Part shown: positions 19,539 through 30,032 of the stretch, piece by piece | How the letters are laid out: the number at the start of each line of letters is the position of its first letter | How positions within the stretch are numbered: the stretch's first letter is position 1 | Source: Ectothiorhodospiraceae bacterium | Lineage (GTDB): Bacteria > Pseudomonadota > Gammaproteobacteria > XJ16 > Halofilaceae | Direction: 5' to 3' | Assembly: GCA_007134775.1 (NCBI GenBank) | Contig: SLKC01000009.1 | Coordinates: forward strand, 41,797-105,796 | DNA length: 64,000 bases | Position numbers and translations under genes: made by a program | Notes under the pieces: generated by a model | The model's input: only the letters and a program-made list of their open reading frames with translations | Database searches by the model: none | What the model was told of the DNA's origin: nothing

Positions 19539-22118
19539 ATGACGGAATTCGCAAAGGAAGTCTTCCCGGTCAATCTCGAAGAGGAGATGCGCCAGTCCTA
19601 CCTCGATTACGCCATGAGCGTGATCGTGGGACGGGCGTTGCCCGACGTACGCGACGGTCTCAAACCGGTGCATCGACGTGTGCTGCACGCTATGCGTGAG
19701 CTGGGCAACGACTGGAACAAGCCCTACAAGAAGTCCGCCCGCGTGGTGGGTGACGTCATCGGTAAGTACCACCCACACGGTGACTCCGCGGTCTACGACA
19801 CCATCGTGCGCATGGCCCAGCCCTTCTCCATGCGCTATCCGCTGGTTGATGGTCAGGGCAACTTCGGTTCGATCGATGGAGATGCTGCGGCGGCGATGCG
19901 GTATACGGAGGTGCGCATGGCGCGCATCGCCCACGAGCTGCTCGCTGACATCGACAAGGAGACCGTCGATTTCGTCCTCAACTACGACGAGACCGAGCAC
20001 GAGCCGGCGGTGTTGCCGACACGGGTGCCCCATCTGCTGGTCAACGGTTCAGCAGGCATTGCGGTGGGGATGGCGACCAACATCCCCCCACACAATCTAC
20101 GCGAGATCATCGCCGCGACCGTAGCCTTGATTGATGATCCGGATCTCGGCGTGGACGATCTCATGCGCTATGTGCCAGGTCCCGACTTCCCGACGCTGGG
20201 CCTGATCAACGGCTCGCGCGGCATCCGCGAGGCCTACCGCACGGGGCGCGGCCGCATCGAGATCCGCGCCCGGACCCATGTCGAGACCGACGAGCGTGGT
20301 GGTCGCGAGCGTATCGTCGTCACCGAACTGCCCTACCAGGTCAACAAGGCGCGCCTGCTTGAGAAGATCGCCGAGTTGGTCAAGAACAAGCGGATCGAGG
20401 GCATCACCGAACTGCGCGACGAGTCTGACAAGGAAGGCCTGCGTGTGGCGATTGAGCTACGCCGCGGCGAGATGGCCGATGTCGTGCTGAACAACCTGTT
20501 CAAGCACACGCAGATGGCGCTGGTTTTCGGTATCAACATGGTTGCCCTGGAGGAGGGCCAGCCGCGGCAGTTGGACTTGCGCCAGATCCTGCAGGCCTTT
20601 ATCCGGCACCGGCGGGAGGTCGTCACGCGGCGCAGCATCTATGAGTTGCGCAAGGCGCGTGAGCGCGCCCACGTGCTGGAGGGGTTGGCGGTTGCGCTGG
20701 CGAACATTGATCCCGTGATCGAGCTGATCAAGGCCTCACCCAGTCCGGCCGCGGCGAAGGCGGGCTTGGTTGAGCGGGTCTGGGCCGCGGGCGTGGTTTC
20801 GGACATGCTCGCCCGTGCCGGTAGCGAGGCGTCTCGTCCCGAGGGCCTCGCTGCCGAATATGGCCTACACGAGGATGGTTATCGCCTCTCCGCGGAACAG
20901 GCCCAGGCGATCCTCGATCTCCGTCTGCACCGGCTGACAGGGCTCGAACAGGACAAGGTCGTCGAGGAGTACAGCGGCATCCTCGATCGCATCGCCGAGC
21001 TTATCGAGATCCTGGAGAATCCGGATCGTCTCATGGCGGTGATCCGCGAGGAGCTGGTCGCCGTAGGTGAGCAGTTCGGTGACGAACGCCGCACCGAGAT
21101 CCAGAGCCGACAGGACGAGCTGACCGTTGAGGATCTGATCTCGGACGAGGAGGTGGTCGTGACCATCTCGCATGCCGGCTATGCCAAGGCGCAGCCGCTC
21201 AGCGATTACGGCACGCAGCGCCGCGGCGGTCGCGGCAAGTCGGCGACCCGGATGAAGGACGAAGACTTCGTCGACAAGCTCTTCGTCGCCGCGACGCACG
21301 ACACGCTGCTGTGCTTCACCAATCATGGCAAGGTCTACTGGAAGAAGGTCTGGGAGCTCCCGCTCGCCTCACGCGGCGCCCGTGGCCGGCCGATGAACAA
21401 TCTGCTACCGCTTGACGAGGGTGAGCGCGTCAACGCGGTGCTACCCGTGCGCGAGTTCCCCGAGGATCGCTATGTCTTCATGGCGACGCGTTCCGGCATC
21501 GTGAAGAAGACACCGCTGTCGCACTTCTCGAGACCGCGCACGAGCGGGATTATCGCGCTCGACCTGCGCATCGATGACTGGTTGGTTGATGTCGCACTCA
21601 CCGATGGCGAGCGCGACGTGATGCTGTTCTCGTCGGGGGGCAAGGCCATCCTGTTCGAGGAGGGCGAGGTGCGGCCGATGGGACGTACGGCGACGGGCGT
21701 TCGCGGTATGAACCTCGGCAGTGGTGAACATGTCATCGCCCTGATCATTGTCGGCGACGGGGAGATCCTCACCGCGACCGAACACGGTTACGGCAAGCGC
21801 ACGCCGGTCTCTGCCTACCGACGCATTGGTCGTGGCGGCAGGGGAGTGCGCTCGATCCAGACCACCCCGCGCAATGGGCGTGTCGTCGGTGCGGTCCAGG
21901 TCGGCGAAGACGACGAGCTCATGCTGATCTCGAATGCGGGGACCCTGGTGCGCACGCCGGCCGCCGATGTCTCGGTGATGGGGCGTGATGCGCAGGGGGT
22001 CCGCCTGATCCGCCTGGCCGAGGGGGAGCAGCTGGTCCAGATCGCGCGCGTGCAGACCCTGACAGGCGAGGATGGATCCGCAGATAATGGCGAGAATGGT
22101 GCGGGAGAATTGGCGTGA
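19539..22118 (+). CDS. gyrA: DNA gyrase subunit A
   Basis: An 859-residue type II topoisomerase subunit that breaks and rejoins DNA. Numbering coincides with E. coli at the N-terminus: catalytic Tyr122 in AAMRYTE, and wild-type residues Ser83 and Asp87 in the quinolone-resistance region ([12 protein letters not shown]). The C-terminal beta-pinwheel begins after about residue 530 with the GyrA-box-like QRRGGRGK, and the tail is acidic. The gene stands 34 bases after mscS and is followed by pheA; serC, which often lies between gyrA and pheA, is absent. Confidence 0.98.
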   Translation: MTEFAKEVFPVNLEEEMRQSYLDYAMSVIVGRALPDVRDGLKPVHRRVLHAMRELGNDWNKPYKKSARVVGDVIGKYHPHGDSAVYDTIVRMAQPFSMRYPLVDGQGNFGSIDGDAAAAMRYTEVRMARIAHELLADIDKETVDFVLNYDETEHEPAVLPTRVPHLLVNGSAGIAVGMATNIPPHNLREIIAATVALIDDPDLGVDDLMRYVPGPDFPTLGLINGSRGIREAYRTGRGRIEIRARTHVETDERGGRERIVVTELPYQVNKARLLEKIAELVKNKRIEGITELRDESDKEGLRVAIELRRGEMADVVLNNLFKHTQMALVFGINMVALEEGQPRQLDLRQILQAFIRHRREVVTRRSIYELRKARERAHVLEGLAVALANIDPVIELIKASPSPAAAKAGLVERVWAAGVVSDMLARAGSEASRPEGLAAEYGLHEDGYRLSAEQAQAILDLRLHRLTGLEQDKVVEEYSGILDRIAELIEILENPDRLMAVIREELVAVGEQFGDERRTEIQSRQDELTVEDLISDEEVVVTISHAGYAKAQPLSDYGTQRRGGRGKSATRMKDEDFVDKLFVAATHDTLLCFTNHGKVYWKKVWELPLASRGARGRPMNNLLPLDEGERVNAVLPVREFPEDRYVFMATRSGIVKKTPLSHFSRPRTSGIIALDLRIDDWLVDVALTDGERDVMLFSSGGKAILFEEGEVRPMGRTATGVRGMNLGSGEHVIALIIVGDGEILTATEHGYGKRTPVSAYRRIGRGGRGVRSIQTTPRNGRVVGAVQVGEDDELMLISNAGTLVRTPAADVSVMGRDAQGVRLIRLAEGEQLVQIARVQTLTGEDGSADNGENGAGELA

Positions 22119-22170
22119 TGACAGCTCGGGTGTCTTTCGGTGCCCACCGGCTCGGTAGGGGGTTGTGGTG

Positions 22171-23271
22171 ATGGCGAGCGAGGAGCCAAGCGGGGAGTCG
22201 GAGCTGGCAGCGATGCGTGCACGCATCGACGAGCTTGATCGGCGGATCGTCGAGCTCGCAAACGAGCGCGCACGCTGTGCCCAGCAGGTAGCGGAGGTCA
22301 AGCGGGCAGCGGGTGAGACCGGTAGCTTCTGGCGCCCCGAGCGCGAAGCACAGATCCTGCGCGCGCTCGCCGAGCACAATGCCGGACCGTTGTCGGATCA
22401 AGCCGTAACCCGCGTGTTCCGTGAACTGATCTCCGCGTGCCTGGCCCTGGAGCAGCCGCTGTCTATCGCCTATCTCGGTCCGGCGGGTACGTTTACCCAC
22501 GCGGCCGTGCACAAACATTTCGGTCGATTCGTCGAGGCGCGACCGCTCGGCGCCATCGACGAAGTCTTCCGCGAGGTCACGGCCGGGGGTGTCGATTTCG
22601 GGGTCGTGCCGGTCGAAAACTCGACCGAGGGCATGGTTACACACACCCTTGACGAATTCCCTGGTTCCAATCTGCGCATCTGTGGCGAGGTGATGCTGCG
22701 CATCCACCACCACCTGGTCAGTAGTGAACACCAGCTCGATGCCGTGCATACCGTCTACGCCCACCAACAGGCCCTGGCGCAGTGCCGCGAGTGGCTGGAT
22801 GCGACCTTGCCGCGCGTGCAGCGGATTGCGGTCTCGAGCAATGGCGAAGCGGCGCGTCGCGTGCGCGAGGAACCGGGCGCCGCTGCGATCGCGGGGGCGA
22901 TGGCCGCCGAGATCTACGACCTCCATTCGCTCGCCGAGCGTATCGAGGATCAGCCGGACAACACGACGCGCTTTCTCGTGATCGGCGACCATGACGTGTC
23001 GCCATCGGGGGATGACAAGACGTCGCTGATGCTGGCAGCGCGCAACCGGCCCGGTGCCCTGTTTCGGTTGATTCGCCCCCTGGCCGAGTACGGCATCGAC
23101 ATGACGCGGTTGGAATCCCGTCCGACGAGGGGGCGCCTGTGGCAGTACATTTTCTTCGTCGACATCCTCGGGCATGCGGAGGATCCGACCGTGCAGGCGG
23201 CTCTCGGGGCCGTCGAGGAGGAGGCTGCGCTGTGTCGCGTCCTCGGCTCCTATCCGCGAGCGGGCCACTAG
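22171..23271 (+). CDS. pheA: Bifunctional chorismate mutase / prephenate dehydratase
   Basis: A 366-residue P-protein for phenylalanine synthesis. Domains in order: AroQ chorismate mutase (about 10-95, MRARIDELDRRIVELANERA), prephenate dehydratase (about 97-275, beginning IAYLGPAGTFTHAAV, with VENSTEGMV) and a regulatory ACT domain (about 285-360, containing the ESRP phenylalanine-binding motif, seen as LESRPT). GTG codons at 22165 and 22168 precede the chosen ATG 22171. First gene of the pheA-hisC-tyrA-aroA-cmk series. Confidence 0.97.
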   Translation: MASEEPSGESELAAMRARIDELDRRIVELANERARCAQQVAEVKRAAGETGSFWRPEREAQILRALAEHNAGPLSDQAVTRVFRELISACLALEQPLSIAYLGPAGTFTHAAVHKHFGRFVEARPLGAIDEVFREVTAGGVDFGVVPVENSTEGMVTHTLDEFPGSNLRICGEVMLRIHHHLVSSEHQLDAVHTVYAHQQALAQCREWLDATLPRVQRIAVSSNGEAARRVREEPGAAAIAGAMAAEIYDLHSLAERIEDQPDNTTRFLVIGDHDVSPSGDDKTSLMLAARNRPGALFRLIRPLAEYGIDMTRLESRPTRGRLWQYIFFVDILGHAEDPTVQAALGAVEEEAALCRVLGSYPRAGH

Positions 23272-23395
23272 TGTTCGTCGGCGGCTCGAGTCGTACGGGC
23301 GTCACGGATGCAAGGGCCGAGTGTGCTGCGCCGACTGGCGCACACCGTGCGCGTACGGCGCGCTATCGTCGGCCCATAACCCTGGGAGCAGTGTG

Positions 23396-24523
23396 GTGAG
23401 CTTTGATCCAGTGCAGTTGGCCGTGCCCGGCGTGCGCGATCTCGCACCCTACGAGCCGGGCAAGCCGATCGAGACCTTAGCGCGTGAGTATGGCCTCGAC
23501 GACATCATCAAGCTCGCCTCGAACGAGAATCCGCGCGGGCCGAGTCCGCGCGCGGTCGAGGCGGCACAGCAGGCGGCAGCGCATGTGAACCGGTATCCGG
23601 ATGGTGCCGGCAGTGCCCTGCGTGAACGGATCGCCACCCAGTTCTGTGTCGAGCCCGAGGCGATTACCCTGGGCAATGGGTCCAACGATGTCCTCGACAT
23701 GGTTGCACGGACCTTTCTCGGGCCCGGGCGTAATGCGGTCTTCTCCCGCCACGCGTTCGCGGTCTATCCCATCGCCACACGAGCAGCGGGGGCGGCGGCC
23801 CATGTCGCCGATGCGCGTCCGCCTGACGACGAGGCTGCGCCCTACGGCCACGATCTGGATGCGATGTATCGCTGCATCGATGGCGATACCGGCGTGGTGT
23901 TTATCGCCAACCCGAACAACCCGACCGGGACTTGGCTCGATGGCGAAAGGCTCTACCGGTTTCTGGCTGCGGTGCCCGAGCATGTCGTCGTGGTGGTCGA
24001 CGAGGCCTACGCCGAATGTGTCCAGGGGGTTGAAGGCTATATCGAGGCCAACGCGTGGCTCGGCGAGTTGCCGAATCTGATCGTGACGCGCAGCTTCTCC
24101 AAGATCCATGGTCTATCGGGCCTGCGCTGTGGCTACGCGCTGTCATCGACGGCGATTGCCGAGCTGCTCAATCGGGTACGGCATCCGTTCAACGTCAATT
24201 CGATCGCACTCGCCGCGGCTGAAGCCGCGCTCGACGACGCGGTGTTTCTGGAGAAGAGCCGCAACGTCAATGCCAAGGGGTTGCGCCAGCTTCAGGACGG
24301 ATTGAAGGGGCTCGGACTCGACGTGATTCCCTCCGTGGCGAACTTCGTCGCCGTCGCTGTCGGTCGCGATGCCGGTCCGGTCTACGAGGCCCTGCTGCGC
24401 AGGGGCGTGATCGTCCGCCCGATCGGCGGTTATGAGCTTCCCCATCACCTGCGCGTGAGCGTGGGCACGCACGAAGAGAACGAGCGGTTCCTCGCTGCCT
24501 TGCAGCAGGTGCTGACCGCTTGA
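23396..24523 (+). CDS. hisC: Histidinol-phosphate / aromatic aminotransferase
   Basis: A 375-residue PLP-dependent class II aminotransferase. Visible motifs are LASNENPRGPSP near residue 40, NPNNPTGTW, and the PLP lysine Lys236 in SFSKIHGLSGLRCGYAL. Its place between pheA and tyrA suggests that it transaminates phenylpyruvate or hydroxyphenylpyruvate as well as, or instead of, imidazole-acetol phosphate. The frame runs back to 23174, but GTG 23396 has GGGAG seven bases upstream and gives the normal family length, so the longer version is rejected. Confidence 0.93.
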   Translation: MSFDPVQLAVPGVRDLAPYEPGKPIETLAREYGLDDIIKLASNENPRGPSPRAVEAAQQAAAHVNRYPDGAGSALRERIATQFCVEPEAITLGNGSNDVLDMVARTFLGPGRNAVFSRHAFAVYPIATRAAGAAAHVADARPPDDEAAPYGHDLDAMYRCIDGDTGVVFIANPNNPTGTWLDGERLYRFLAAVPEHVVVVVDEAYAECVQGVEGYIEANAWLGELPNLIVTRSFSKIHGLSGLRCGYALSSTAIAELLNRVRHPFNVNSIALAAAEAALDDAVFLEKSRNVNAKGLRQLQDGLKGLGLDVIPSVANFVAVAVGRDAGPVYEALLRRGVIVRPIGGYELPHHLRVSVGTHEENERFLAALQQVLTA

Positions 24524-24534
24524 GTGGTGCAAGT

Positions 24535-25392
24535 ATGAACGAACGCATCGCGATCGCCGGCGTCGGGCTGATCGGTGGCTCGTTCGCGCTGGCGCTGAAG
24601 GCGGCCGGTCACAAGGGCGAGATTGTGGGGATCGGCCGTGAGGCCGAGCGCTTGGCCGAAGCGCATGCACTCGGCATCATCGACCGGGGCGAGACGGACG
24701 CCGCCGCCGGTGTGCGCGGTGCCGACGTCGTGCTCCTCGCTGTGCCCATGGGTGCGATGCGCGACGTGCTTGTGGCGATTGCACCCGGCCTGGATGCCAA
24801 CGTCGTTGTCACCGACGCCGGCAGCGTCAAGGGCAGCGTGGTGGCCGACGCCCGTTCGGTCCTCGGATCTCTTGAGCGTTTCGTTCCGGGGCATCCGATC
24901 GCGGGCACCGAGCGCAGTGGGGCCGGCGCTGCCTTCGCCGGGCTCTTCCAGGGGCGGCGGGTAATCCTGACTCCGACCGCAGAGGTCGATACGGCTGCGG
25001 TCGACCGGGTCGGCCGCCTCTGGGCGCGGGCCGGGGCGCTGGTCGAGCATCTCGATGTCGGGGATCACGATCGCCTCCTCGCCGCGACCAGCCATCTCCC
25101 ACACATGCTCGCCTTTGGGCTCGTGGATGCGCTCGCGCGTGATGGCGATGCGGAACGGGTCTTCCGGTATGCGGCGGGCGGTTTTCGCGACTTCACTCGG
25201 ATCGCTTCCAGTGATCCGGTGATGTGGCGCGATGTCTGTCTCGCCAATCGCGAGGCCCTGCTCGCCGCGATGGCTGCCTATCGCGATGACCTCGAGGCGC
25301 TCACCGCTGAGATCCGTGACGCCGATGCCGACGGCCTGCTGGCCCGCTTCCACCGGGCCAAGAGCGCCCGCGACCGGTTCTGTGAACGATGA
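24535..25392 (+). CDS. tyrA: Prephenate dehydrogenase
   Basis: A 285-residue NAD(P)-dependent enzyme that turns prephenate (or arogenate) into the tyrosine precursor. The Rossmann motif GVGLIGGSFALALK is at the N-terminus and the catalytic/substrate segment GHPIAGTERSGAGAA follows near residue 125. It is the single-domain form without chorismate mutase. ATG 24535 is preferred to TTG 24520, which would overlap hisC. The stop overlaps the aroA start (ATGA), implying translational coupling. Confidence 0.95.
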   Translation: MNERIAIAGVGLIGGSFALALKAAGHKGEIVGIGREAERLAEAHALGIIDRGETDAAAGVRGADVVLLAVPMGAMRDVLVAIAPGLDANVVVTDAGSVKGSVVADARSVLGSLERFVPGHPIAGTERSGAGAAFAGLFQGRRVILTPTAEVDTAAVDRVGRLWARAGALVEHLDVGDHDRLLAATSHLPHMLAFGLVDALARDGDAERVFRYAAGGFRDFTRIASSDPVMWRDVCLANREALLAAMAAYRDDLEALTAEIRDADADGLLARFHRAKSARDRFCER

Positions 25393-26711
25393 CCAGGCGA
25401 CATGATTTTCGGGTGCAGCCCGGCGGCAGTCTGCACGGGCGTGTGCGCGTGCCGGGTGACAAATCGATCTCCCACCGCGCCGTGATGCTCGGAGCGATTG
25501 CCGACGGCGTGACGACGATCGACGGATTTCTCGAAGGCGCGGACGCGCTCGGCACCATCGGCGCCTTCCGTGCGCTCGGCGTTACGATTGGTGGCCCCGA
25601 AGCGGGGCGCGTCGTTGTCCATGGCGTCGGCGTCGAGGGGCTTCAGGCGCCGCGTGGCCCGATCGATCTCGGCAATTCGGGGACCTCGATGCGGCTGCTG
25701 ACGGGCCTGTTGGTGGCGCAGAACTTCACCACGGTGCTCACCGGCGATGAATCCCTGTCGCGGCGGCCCATGCGGCGTGTCACAGAGCCGCTCGTGCAGA
25801 TGGGCGCGCGGGTGGAAAGCGCCGAAGGGGAGACGCCGCCTTTGACGATCCACGGCGGAAGGCCCCTGAGCGCCATCGACTATCGCTTGCCCATCGCGAG
25901 TGCACAGGTCAAATCGGCCCTGTTGCTGGCCGGTATCTACGCCCATGGCCGTACCCGGGTGCGCGAGCCAGCCGAGAGCCGCGACCACACCGAGCGCATG
26001 CTCGGCGGTTTTGGCTATCCGGTGGAGCGCGGTGAGCTTGAGTGCAGTATCGACGGTGGCGGGCGGTTGCGCGCCAGCGACGTCGACGTGCCCGCCGACA
26101 TCTCCTCGGCCGCGTTCCTGCTCGTGGCCGCGAGTCTGAGCCCCGGTTCAGACCTGATGCTCGAGCATGTCGGCATGAACCCCACGCGCACCGGGGTCAT
26201 CGAGGTGCTGCAGAGCATGGGCGCCGACATCGACATCCTGGACCCGCGCACGGTGGGCGGCGAGCCGGTGGCGGACCTGCGGGTACGGTACGCGCCCCTG
26301 CACGGTGTCGACATCCCGCCGGCCGTGGTGCCGCGGGCGATCGACGAGTTCCCCATCCTGTTCATCGCCGCCGCGTGCGCTTCGGGCACTACCCGCCTCA
26401 GCGGTGCCGAGGAGCTGCGGGTGAAGGAATCGGATCGCCTGCAGGTCATGGCCGACGGCTTGGCCGCGCTTGGCATCAACGTCCGGACCCGGCCCGACGG
26501 CATCGACATCGAGGGCGGGCATCTGCAGGCTGGAGTGGTCGATAGTGCAGGCGATCACCGCATTGCCATGAGCTTCGCCGTCGCGGCACATCGTGCTGCG
26601 GGACCGGTCACGGTCACTGACTGCCGCAACGTCGAGACCTCCTTCCCGGGGTTCGTCGACCTTGCACGCTCCGTGGGTATCGACATCGAGTTGGAGGGAG
26701 AGGGGGCATGA
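25389..26711 (+). CDS. aroA: 3-phosphoshikimate 1-carboxyvinyltransferase (EPSP synthase)
   Basis: A 440-residue shikimate-pathway enzyme transferring enolpyruvate from PEP to shikimate-3-phosphate. Signature segments GDKSISHRAVML near residue 25, LGNSGTSMRLLTG near 94, and RVKESDRL-like LRVKESDRL in the C-terminal half are present. It overlaps tyrA upstream and cmk downstream by four bases each (ATGA), so the three are almost certainly one operon. Confidence 0.97.
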   Translation: MTRRHDFRVQPGGSLHGRVRVPGDKSISHRAVMLGAIADGVTTIDGFLEGADALGTIGAFRALGVTIGGPEAGRVVVHGVGVEGLQAPRGPIDLGNSGTSMRLLTGLLVAQNFTTVLTGDESLSRRPMRRVTEPLVQMGARVESAEGETPPLTIHGGRPLSAIDYRLPIASAQVKSALLLAGIYAHGRTRVREPAESRDHTERMLGGFGYPVERGELECSIDGGGRLRASDVDVPADISSAAFLLVAASLSPGSDLMLEHVGMNPTRTGVIEVLQSMGADIDILDPRTVGGEPVADLRVRYAPLHGVDIPPAVVPRAIDEFPILFIAAACASGTTRLSGAEELRVKESDRLQVMADGLAALGINVRTRPDGIDIEGGHLQAGVVDSAGDHRIAMSFAVAAHRAAGPVTVTDCRNVETSFPGFVDLARSVGIDIELEGEGA

Positions 26712-27409
26712 GCGAAGCCCCCGTTATCTGCATCGACGGACCGAGCGGTTCGGGCAAGGGAACGGTCTGCGAGCAAGTCGCCCGCCGACTGGCGTTCCAT
26801 CTGCTCGATAGCGGCGCCCTGTACCGGCTGACGGCACTCGCCGCGATGCGCGCCAACGTCCCCGTGGACGATGAGGCAGGCGTGGCGGCGGTCGCGCGAG
26901 ACCTGCATTCGGAATTCGAGCCCGCCCCCGAAGGGGGGCTGCGGATCTGGCTGAACGGCGACAATGTAACCGCCGTGATCCGGACCGAAGAGGTCGGTAT
27001 GAACGCCTCCCGTGTAGCGGCCTCGGCGCCCGTGCGGGAAGCCCTGCTCGAGCGCCAGCGGGCCTTTCGTCGCCCACCCGGGCTTGTGGCCGACGGTCGC
27101 GACATGGGTACGATCGTCTTTCCCAGCGCCGAAGTGAAGGTATTTCTCACTGCAAGTGCCGAAGAGCGTGCCCGCAGGCGTCATAAGCAGTTGAAGGAAA
27201 AGGGTATTGGTGTTAATCTTCGCGGTCTTCTCGAGGACATCGAGGCCCGCGATCGGCGCGACAGCAGTCGAGCCGCTGCGCCGCTCGTACCGGCAGTAGA
27301 TGCAGTGCGCGTTGATTCGACTGGGTTAACGGTCGAGGACGTCACCGAGCGGGTGCTCGGCTTAGTGCGGGAGCGTCTCGGTGAGGTACTAGGTAAAGGG
27401 TGCGGATGA
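26708..27409 (+). CDS. cmk: Cytidylate kinase
   Basis: A 233-residue kinase that phosphorylates CMP and dCMP. The P-loop GPSGSGKGT is at residues 11-19, followed by the LLDSGALYR segment; the GRDMGTIVFP motif and the LID region EERARRRHKQL are also clear. The start overlaps aroA. rpsA follows after 116 bases, the usual cmk-rpsA order. Confidence 0.96.
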   Translation: MSEAPVICIDGPSGSGKGTVCEQVARRLAFHLLDSGALYRLTALAAMRANVPVDDEAGVAAVARDLHSEFEPAPEGGLRIWLNGDNVTAVIRTEEVGMNASRVAASAPVREALLERQRAFRRPPGLVADGRDMGTIVFPSAEVKVFLTASAEERARRRHKQLKEKGIGVNLRGLLEDIEARDRRDSSRAAAPLVPAVDAVRVDSTGLTVEDVTERVLGLVRERLGEVLGKGCG

Positions 27410-27464
27410 TCCGCATCCACGGGCGGCGCGCGGGAGGCGCGGCGCTAGTTTACATCATCCGAAT

Positions 27465-27481
27465 CGCATCGGGACGATGCG
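27465..27481 (+). promoter_or_regulatory. Hairpin in the rpsA leader
   Basis: CGCATC (27465-27470) and GATGCG (27476-27481) pair perfectly across a 5-base loop GGGAC, about 45 bases before the rpsA start. S1 of E. coli represses its own translation through leader structure and its start lacks a strong Shine-Dalgarno, as seems the case here (ATCCAGAGTGA before the ATG). The regulatory role is inferred by analogy. Confidence 0.35.
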
Positions 27482-27525
27482 GACGGGCGTGCGCCTTGTG
27501 CGCGAATTCAATGGATCCAGAGTGA

Positions 27526-29205
27526 ATGTCTGAAAGTTTTGCGGAGCTGTTCGAGGAGAGTCTGGCGCAGACCAACATGCGGCCGGGCTCACTGTTGATG
27601 GCCACTGTCGTGGATGTGCGCGATGACCTGGTCATTGTCAATGCCGGACTCAAGTCCGAGGGCGTGATCCCTGCCCAGCAGTTCACCGATGAAAATGGTG
27701 AAATCGCGATCGATGTCGGCGATACGGTTGAAGTCGCACTCGATGCCGTCGAGGACGGCTTCGGTGAGACGCGGGTGTCGCGCGAGAAGGCCCGCCGCGT
27801 GCGCGCCTGGTCGCAGCTCGAGGAGGCCTTCGAGGCTGGCGAGACGGTCAAGGGGCACATCACGGGCAAGGTCAAGGGTGGCTTCACGGTCGACCTGAAC
27901 GGCATCCGTGCATTCCTGCCTGGGTCGCTGGTTGATGTCCGGCCCGTACGTGACACGAGCTATCTTGAGGGCAAGGAGCTTGAGTTCAAGGTCATCAAGC
28001 TCGACCAGCGACGTAACAACGTGGTCGTGTCGCGACGGGCAGTGGTCGAGTCGGAATACAGCGCTGAACGCGAGGAGCTGCTGAAGAATCTGCAGGAAGG
28101 GCAGACGGTCAAGGGCGTCGTCAAAAACCTGACCGACTATGGCGCGTTCCTCGATCTCGGCGGCATCGACGGCCTGCTGCACATCACCGACATGGCATGG
28201 AAGCGGGTCAAGCACCCCTCCGAGGTGGTCGAGGTTGGCCAGGAACTCGACGTCAAGGTGCTGAAGTTCGACCGCGAGCGCAATCGCGTGTCGCTCGGAC
28301 TCAAGCAGCTCGGCGAAGATCCGTGGGTGGATATCGCGCGGCGCTACCCGTCAGGGACCCGTCTGTTCGGCAAGGTCACGAATATCGCGGACTATGGCTG
28401 CTTCGTCGAGGTCGAAGAGGGTGTCGAAGGTTTGGTGCACGTCTCCGAAATGGACTGGACCAACCGCAACGTGAGCCCCTCGAAGGTTGTCGCGATCGGT
28501 GACGAGGTCGAGGTCATGATCCTCGATATCGATGAAGAGCGTCGTCGGATCTCGTTGGGCATCAAACAGTGCCAGCCCAATCCGTGGGAGGAGTTCGCCG
28601 CTACCCACAACAAGGGCGATCGCGTGTCGGGCAGGATCAAGTCGATCACCGATTTCGGTGTCTTTATCGGCCTCGAGGGCGGTATCGACGGCCTGATCCA
28701 CCTCTCGGATCTATCCTGGCATGAGCCCGGCGAGGAGGCTGTCCACAAGTTCCAGAAGGGGGAGGAGATCGAGGCCGTCGTTCTCTCCGTGGATCCTGAG
28801 CGTGAACGGATCTCTCTGGGCGTGAAGCAGCTCGATACCGACCCGTTCGCGAGCTTCGTGGCGGAACACCCGAAGGGCAGCACGGTGAAGGGGACGGTCA
28901 GCGAAGTCGAGCCCAAGGCGGCCACGATCGACCTGGGCGAAGGCGTCGAAGGCGTTCTGCGCGCGACTGAACTCTCGCGCGACCGCGTCGAGGATGCCCG
29001 CAGCGTGCTGTCGCCTGGCGATGAGGTCGAAGCGAAATTTATCGGCGTCGATCGTAAGAGCCGGGCACTGAATCTGTCGATCAAGGCGCTCGAGCAGGAT
29101 ACGGAACAGGCGGCGGTCAAGGAGTACAAGCGCAGCGAGCCAGCCGCGAACACCACGCTTGGCGACCTGCTCAAGGAACAGATCGGCAGCGACGACAAGA
29201 GCTGA
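27526..29205 (+). CDS. rpsA: 30S ribosomal protein S1
   Basis: A 559-residue RNA-binding protein that brings mRNA to the 30S subunit. It contains six S1 motifs; the best are near 190-260, 275-350, 360-435 and 445-520 (for example [20 protein letters not shown] and [20 protein letters not shown]). Length matches the gammaproteobacterial protein (about 557). ihfB follows, the conserved order. Confidence 0.98.
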   Translation: MSESFAELFEESLAQTNMRPGSLLMATVVDVRDDLVIVNAGLKSEGVIPAQQFTDENGEIAIDVGDTVEVALDAVEDGFGETRVSREKARRVRAWSQLEEAFEAGETVKGHITGKVKGGFTVDLNGIRAFLPGSLVDVRPVRDTSYLEGKELEFKVIKLDQRRNNVVVSRRAVVESEYSAEREELLKNLQEGQTVKGVVKNLTDYGAFLDLGGIDGLLHITDMAWKRVKHPSEVVEVGQELDVKVLKFDRERNRVSLGLKQLGEDPWVDIARRYPSGTRLFGKVTNIADYGCFVEVEEGVEGLVHVSEMDWTNRNVSPSKVVAIGDEVEVMILDIDEERRRISLGIKQCQPNPWEEFAATHNKGDRVSGRIKSITDFGVFIGLEGGIDGLIHLSDLSWHEPGEEAVHKFQKGEEIEAVVLSVDPERERISLGVKQLDTDPFASFVAEHPKGSTVKGTVSEVEPKAATIDLGEGVEGVLRATELSRDRVEDARSVLSPGDEVEAKFIGVDRKSRALNLSIKALEQDTEQAAVKEYKRSEPAANTTLGDLLKEQIGSDDKS

Positions 29206-29223
29206 AGCAGCCCTGAGTGATCA

Positions 29224-29247
29224 CGACGGCCCGTGATCGGGCCGTCG
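29224..29247 (+). terminator. GC hairpin after rpsA
   Basis: CGACGGCCC (29224-29232) and GGGCCGTCG (29239-29247) form a perfect 9-bp stem with a 6-base loop, starting 19 bases after the rpsA stop. There is no T-run behind it, so it may be a weak terminator or an attenuating/stabilising hairpin between rpsA and ihfB. Confidence 0.5.
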
Positions 29248-29355
29248 GCCGAGTGACGGCCATGGGAGGGCTGTCGCCGGGGCCGCAAGCGGAGATCAGT
29301 GGCCTAGGTTCGGAGGGATCCGAGCCTTCGAACGGCGCGTGGCATTGGGGGCGCG

Positions 29356-29712
29356 ATGACCAAATCGGAACTGATCGAAACGCTCGCGCGCAAACAGACT
29401 CACCTTGCCCACCGCGATGTCGAGCTAGCCGTGAAGGGGTTGCTCGAGACCATGAGCCAATCGCTTGCCAATGGCGAGCGGATTGAGGTGCGTGGTTTCG
29501 GCAGCTTCAGCTTACACTACCGCCCACCGCGGATGGGGCGAAATCCCAAGTCCGGTGATCCCGTGGTTCTGCGGGGCAAGTATGTCCCCCATTTCAAGCC
29601 GGGCAAGCAGTTGCGTGAAGAAGTGAATGCCCCGCCGCTCGATGACCGCTCTGTGGAGCACGATACGGGGGATTCCGCGGTGGAACGGCGCAGCGCATCC
29701 GGTGACCGCTGA
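29356..29712 (+). CDS. ihfB: Integration host factor subunit beta
   Basis: A 118-residue nucleoid protein that, with IhfA, bends DNA at specific sites. The conserved fold is residues 1-95 ([34 protein letters not shown] with the intercalating proline region; [10 protein letters not shown]). About 24 residues beyond the usual end form a polar, acidic tail ([17 protein letters not shown]) not found in E. coli IhfB (94 residues). Context rpsA-ihfB-lapA is standard. Confidence 0.95.
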   Translation: MTKSELIETLARKQTHLAHRDVELAVKGLLETMSQSLANGERIEVRGFGSFSLHYRPPRMGRNPKSGDPVVLRGKYVPHFKPGKQLREEVNAPPLDDRSVEHDTGDSAVERRSASGDR

Positions 29713-29739
29713 CCCCGCTCCGGCGGCCGGATAGGCCAG

Positions 29740-30030
29740 ATGAAACGCTATCTCCTCCTCCTGCTGGCCATCGTGCTCATTATCGGCGCGAGCGTGTTCG
29801 CCGTGCATAACACGGATTCGGTGCGCGTCGATGGCGTCGTTGCCACTGGCGAGGCGCCACTGGTCGTGTGGCTGGTCGCCGCAGTGGTCCTTGGGGCCGT
29901 CCTTGCCATCGTCTGCATGGTACCGGCGTGGTTACGCGGCCGTGCTGAACGTCGGCGTTTGCGCCTCGAGCTGCAGCAGGCGCGAGATGAGTGTGATCAA
30001 CTGCGCCGCGCCCCGCTGAGGGACCGCTGA
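29740..30030 (+). CDS. lapA: Lipopolysaccharide assembly protein A
   Basis: A 96-residue inner-membrane protein (DUF1049) with two membrane segments, about 4-22 and 44-68, and a basic, helical cytoplasmic tail. It accompanies LapB, with which it modulates LpxC proteolysis by FtsH in E. coli. It starts 27 bases after ihfB and ends 2 bases before lapB. Confidence 0.9.
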   Translation: MKRYLLLLLAIVLIIGASVFAVHNTDSVRVDGVVATGEAPLVVWLVAAVVLGAVLAIVCMVPAWLRGRAERRRLRLELQQARDECDQLRRAPLRDR

Positions 30031-30032
30031 TC

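Noticed and set aside
21919..23268. 449-codon minus-strand frame opposite gyrA and pheA
   Set aside because: gyrA and pheA occupy the plus strand with complete domain structure; this frame is a shadow.
23174..23395. Extended N-terminus of HisC
   Set aside because: The added residues are Arg/Cys-rich and unlike the family, and overlap pheA; GTG 23396 has a good Shine-Dalgarno.
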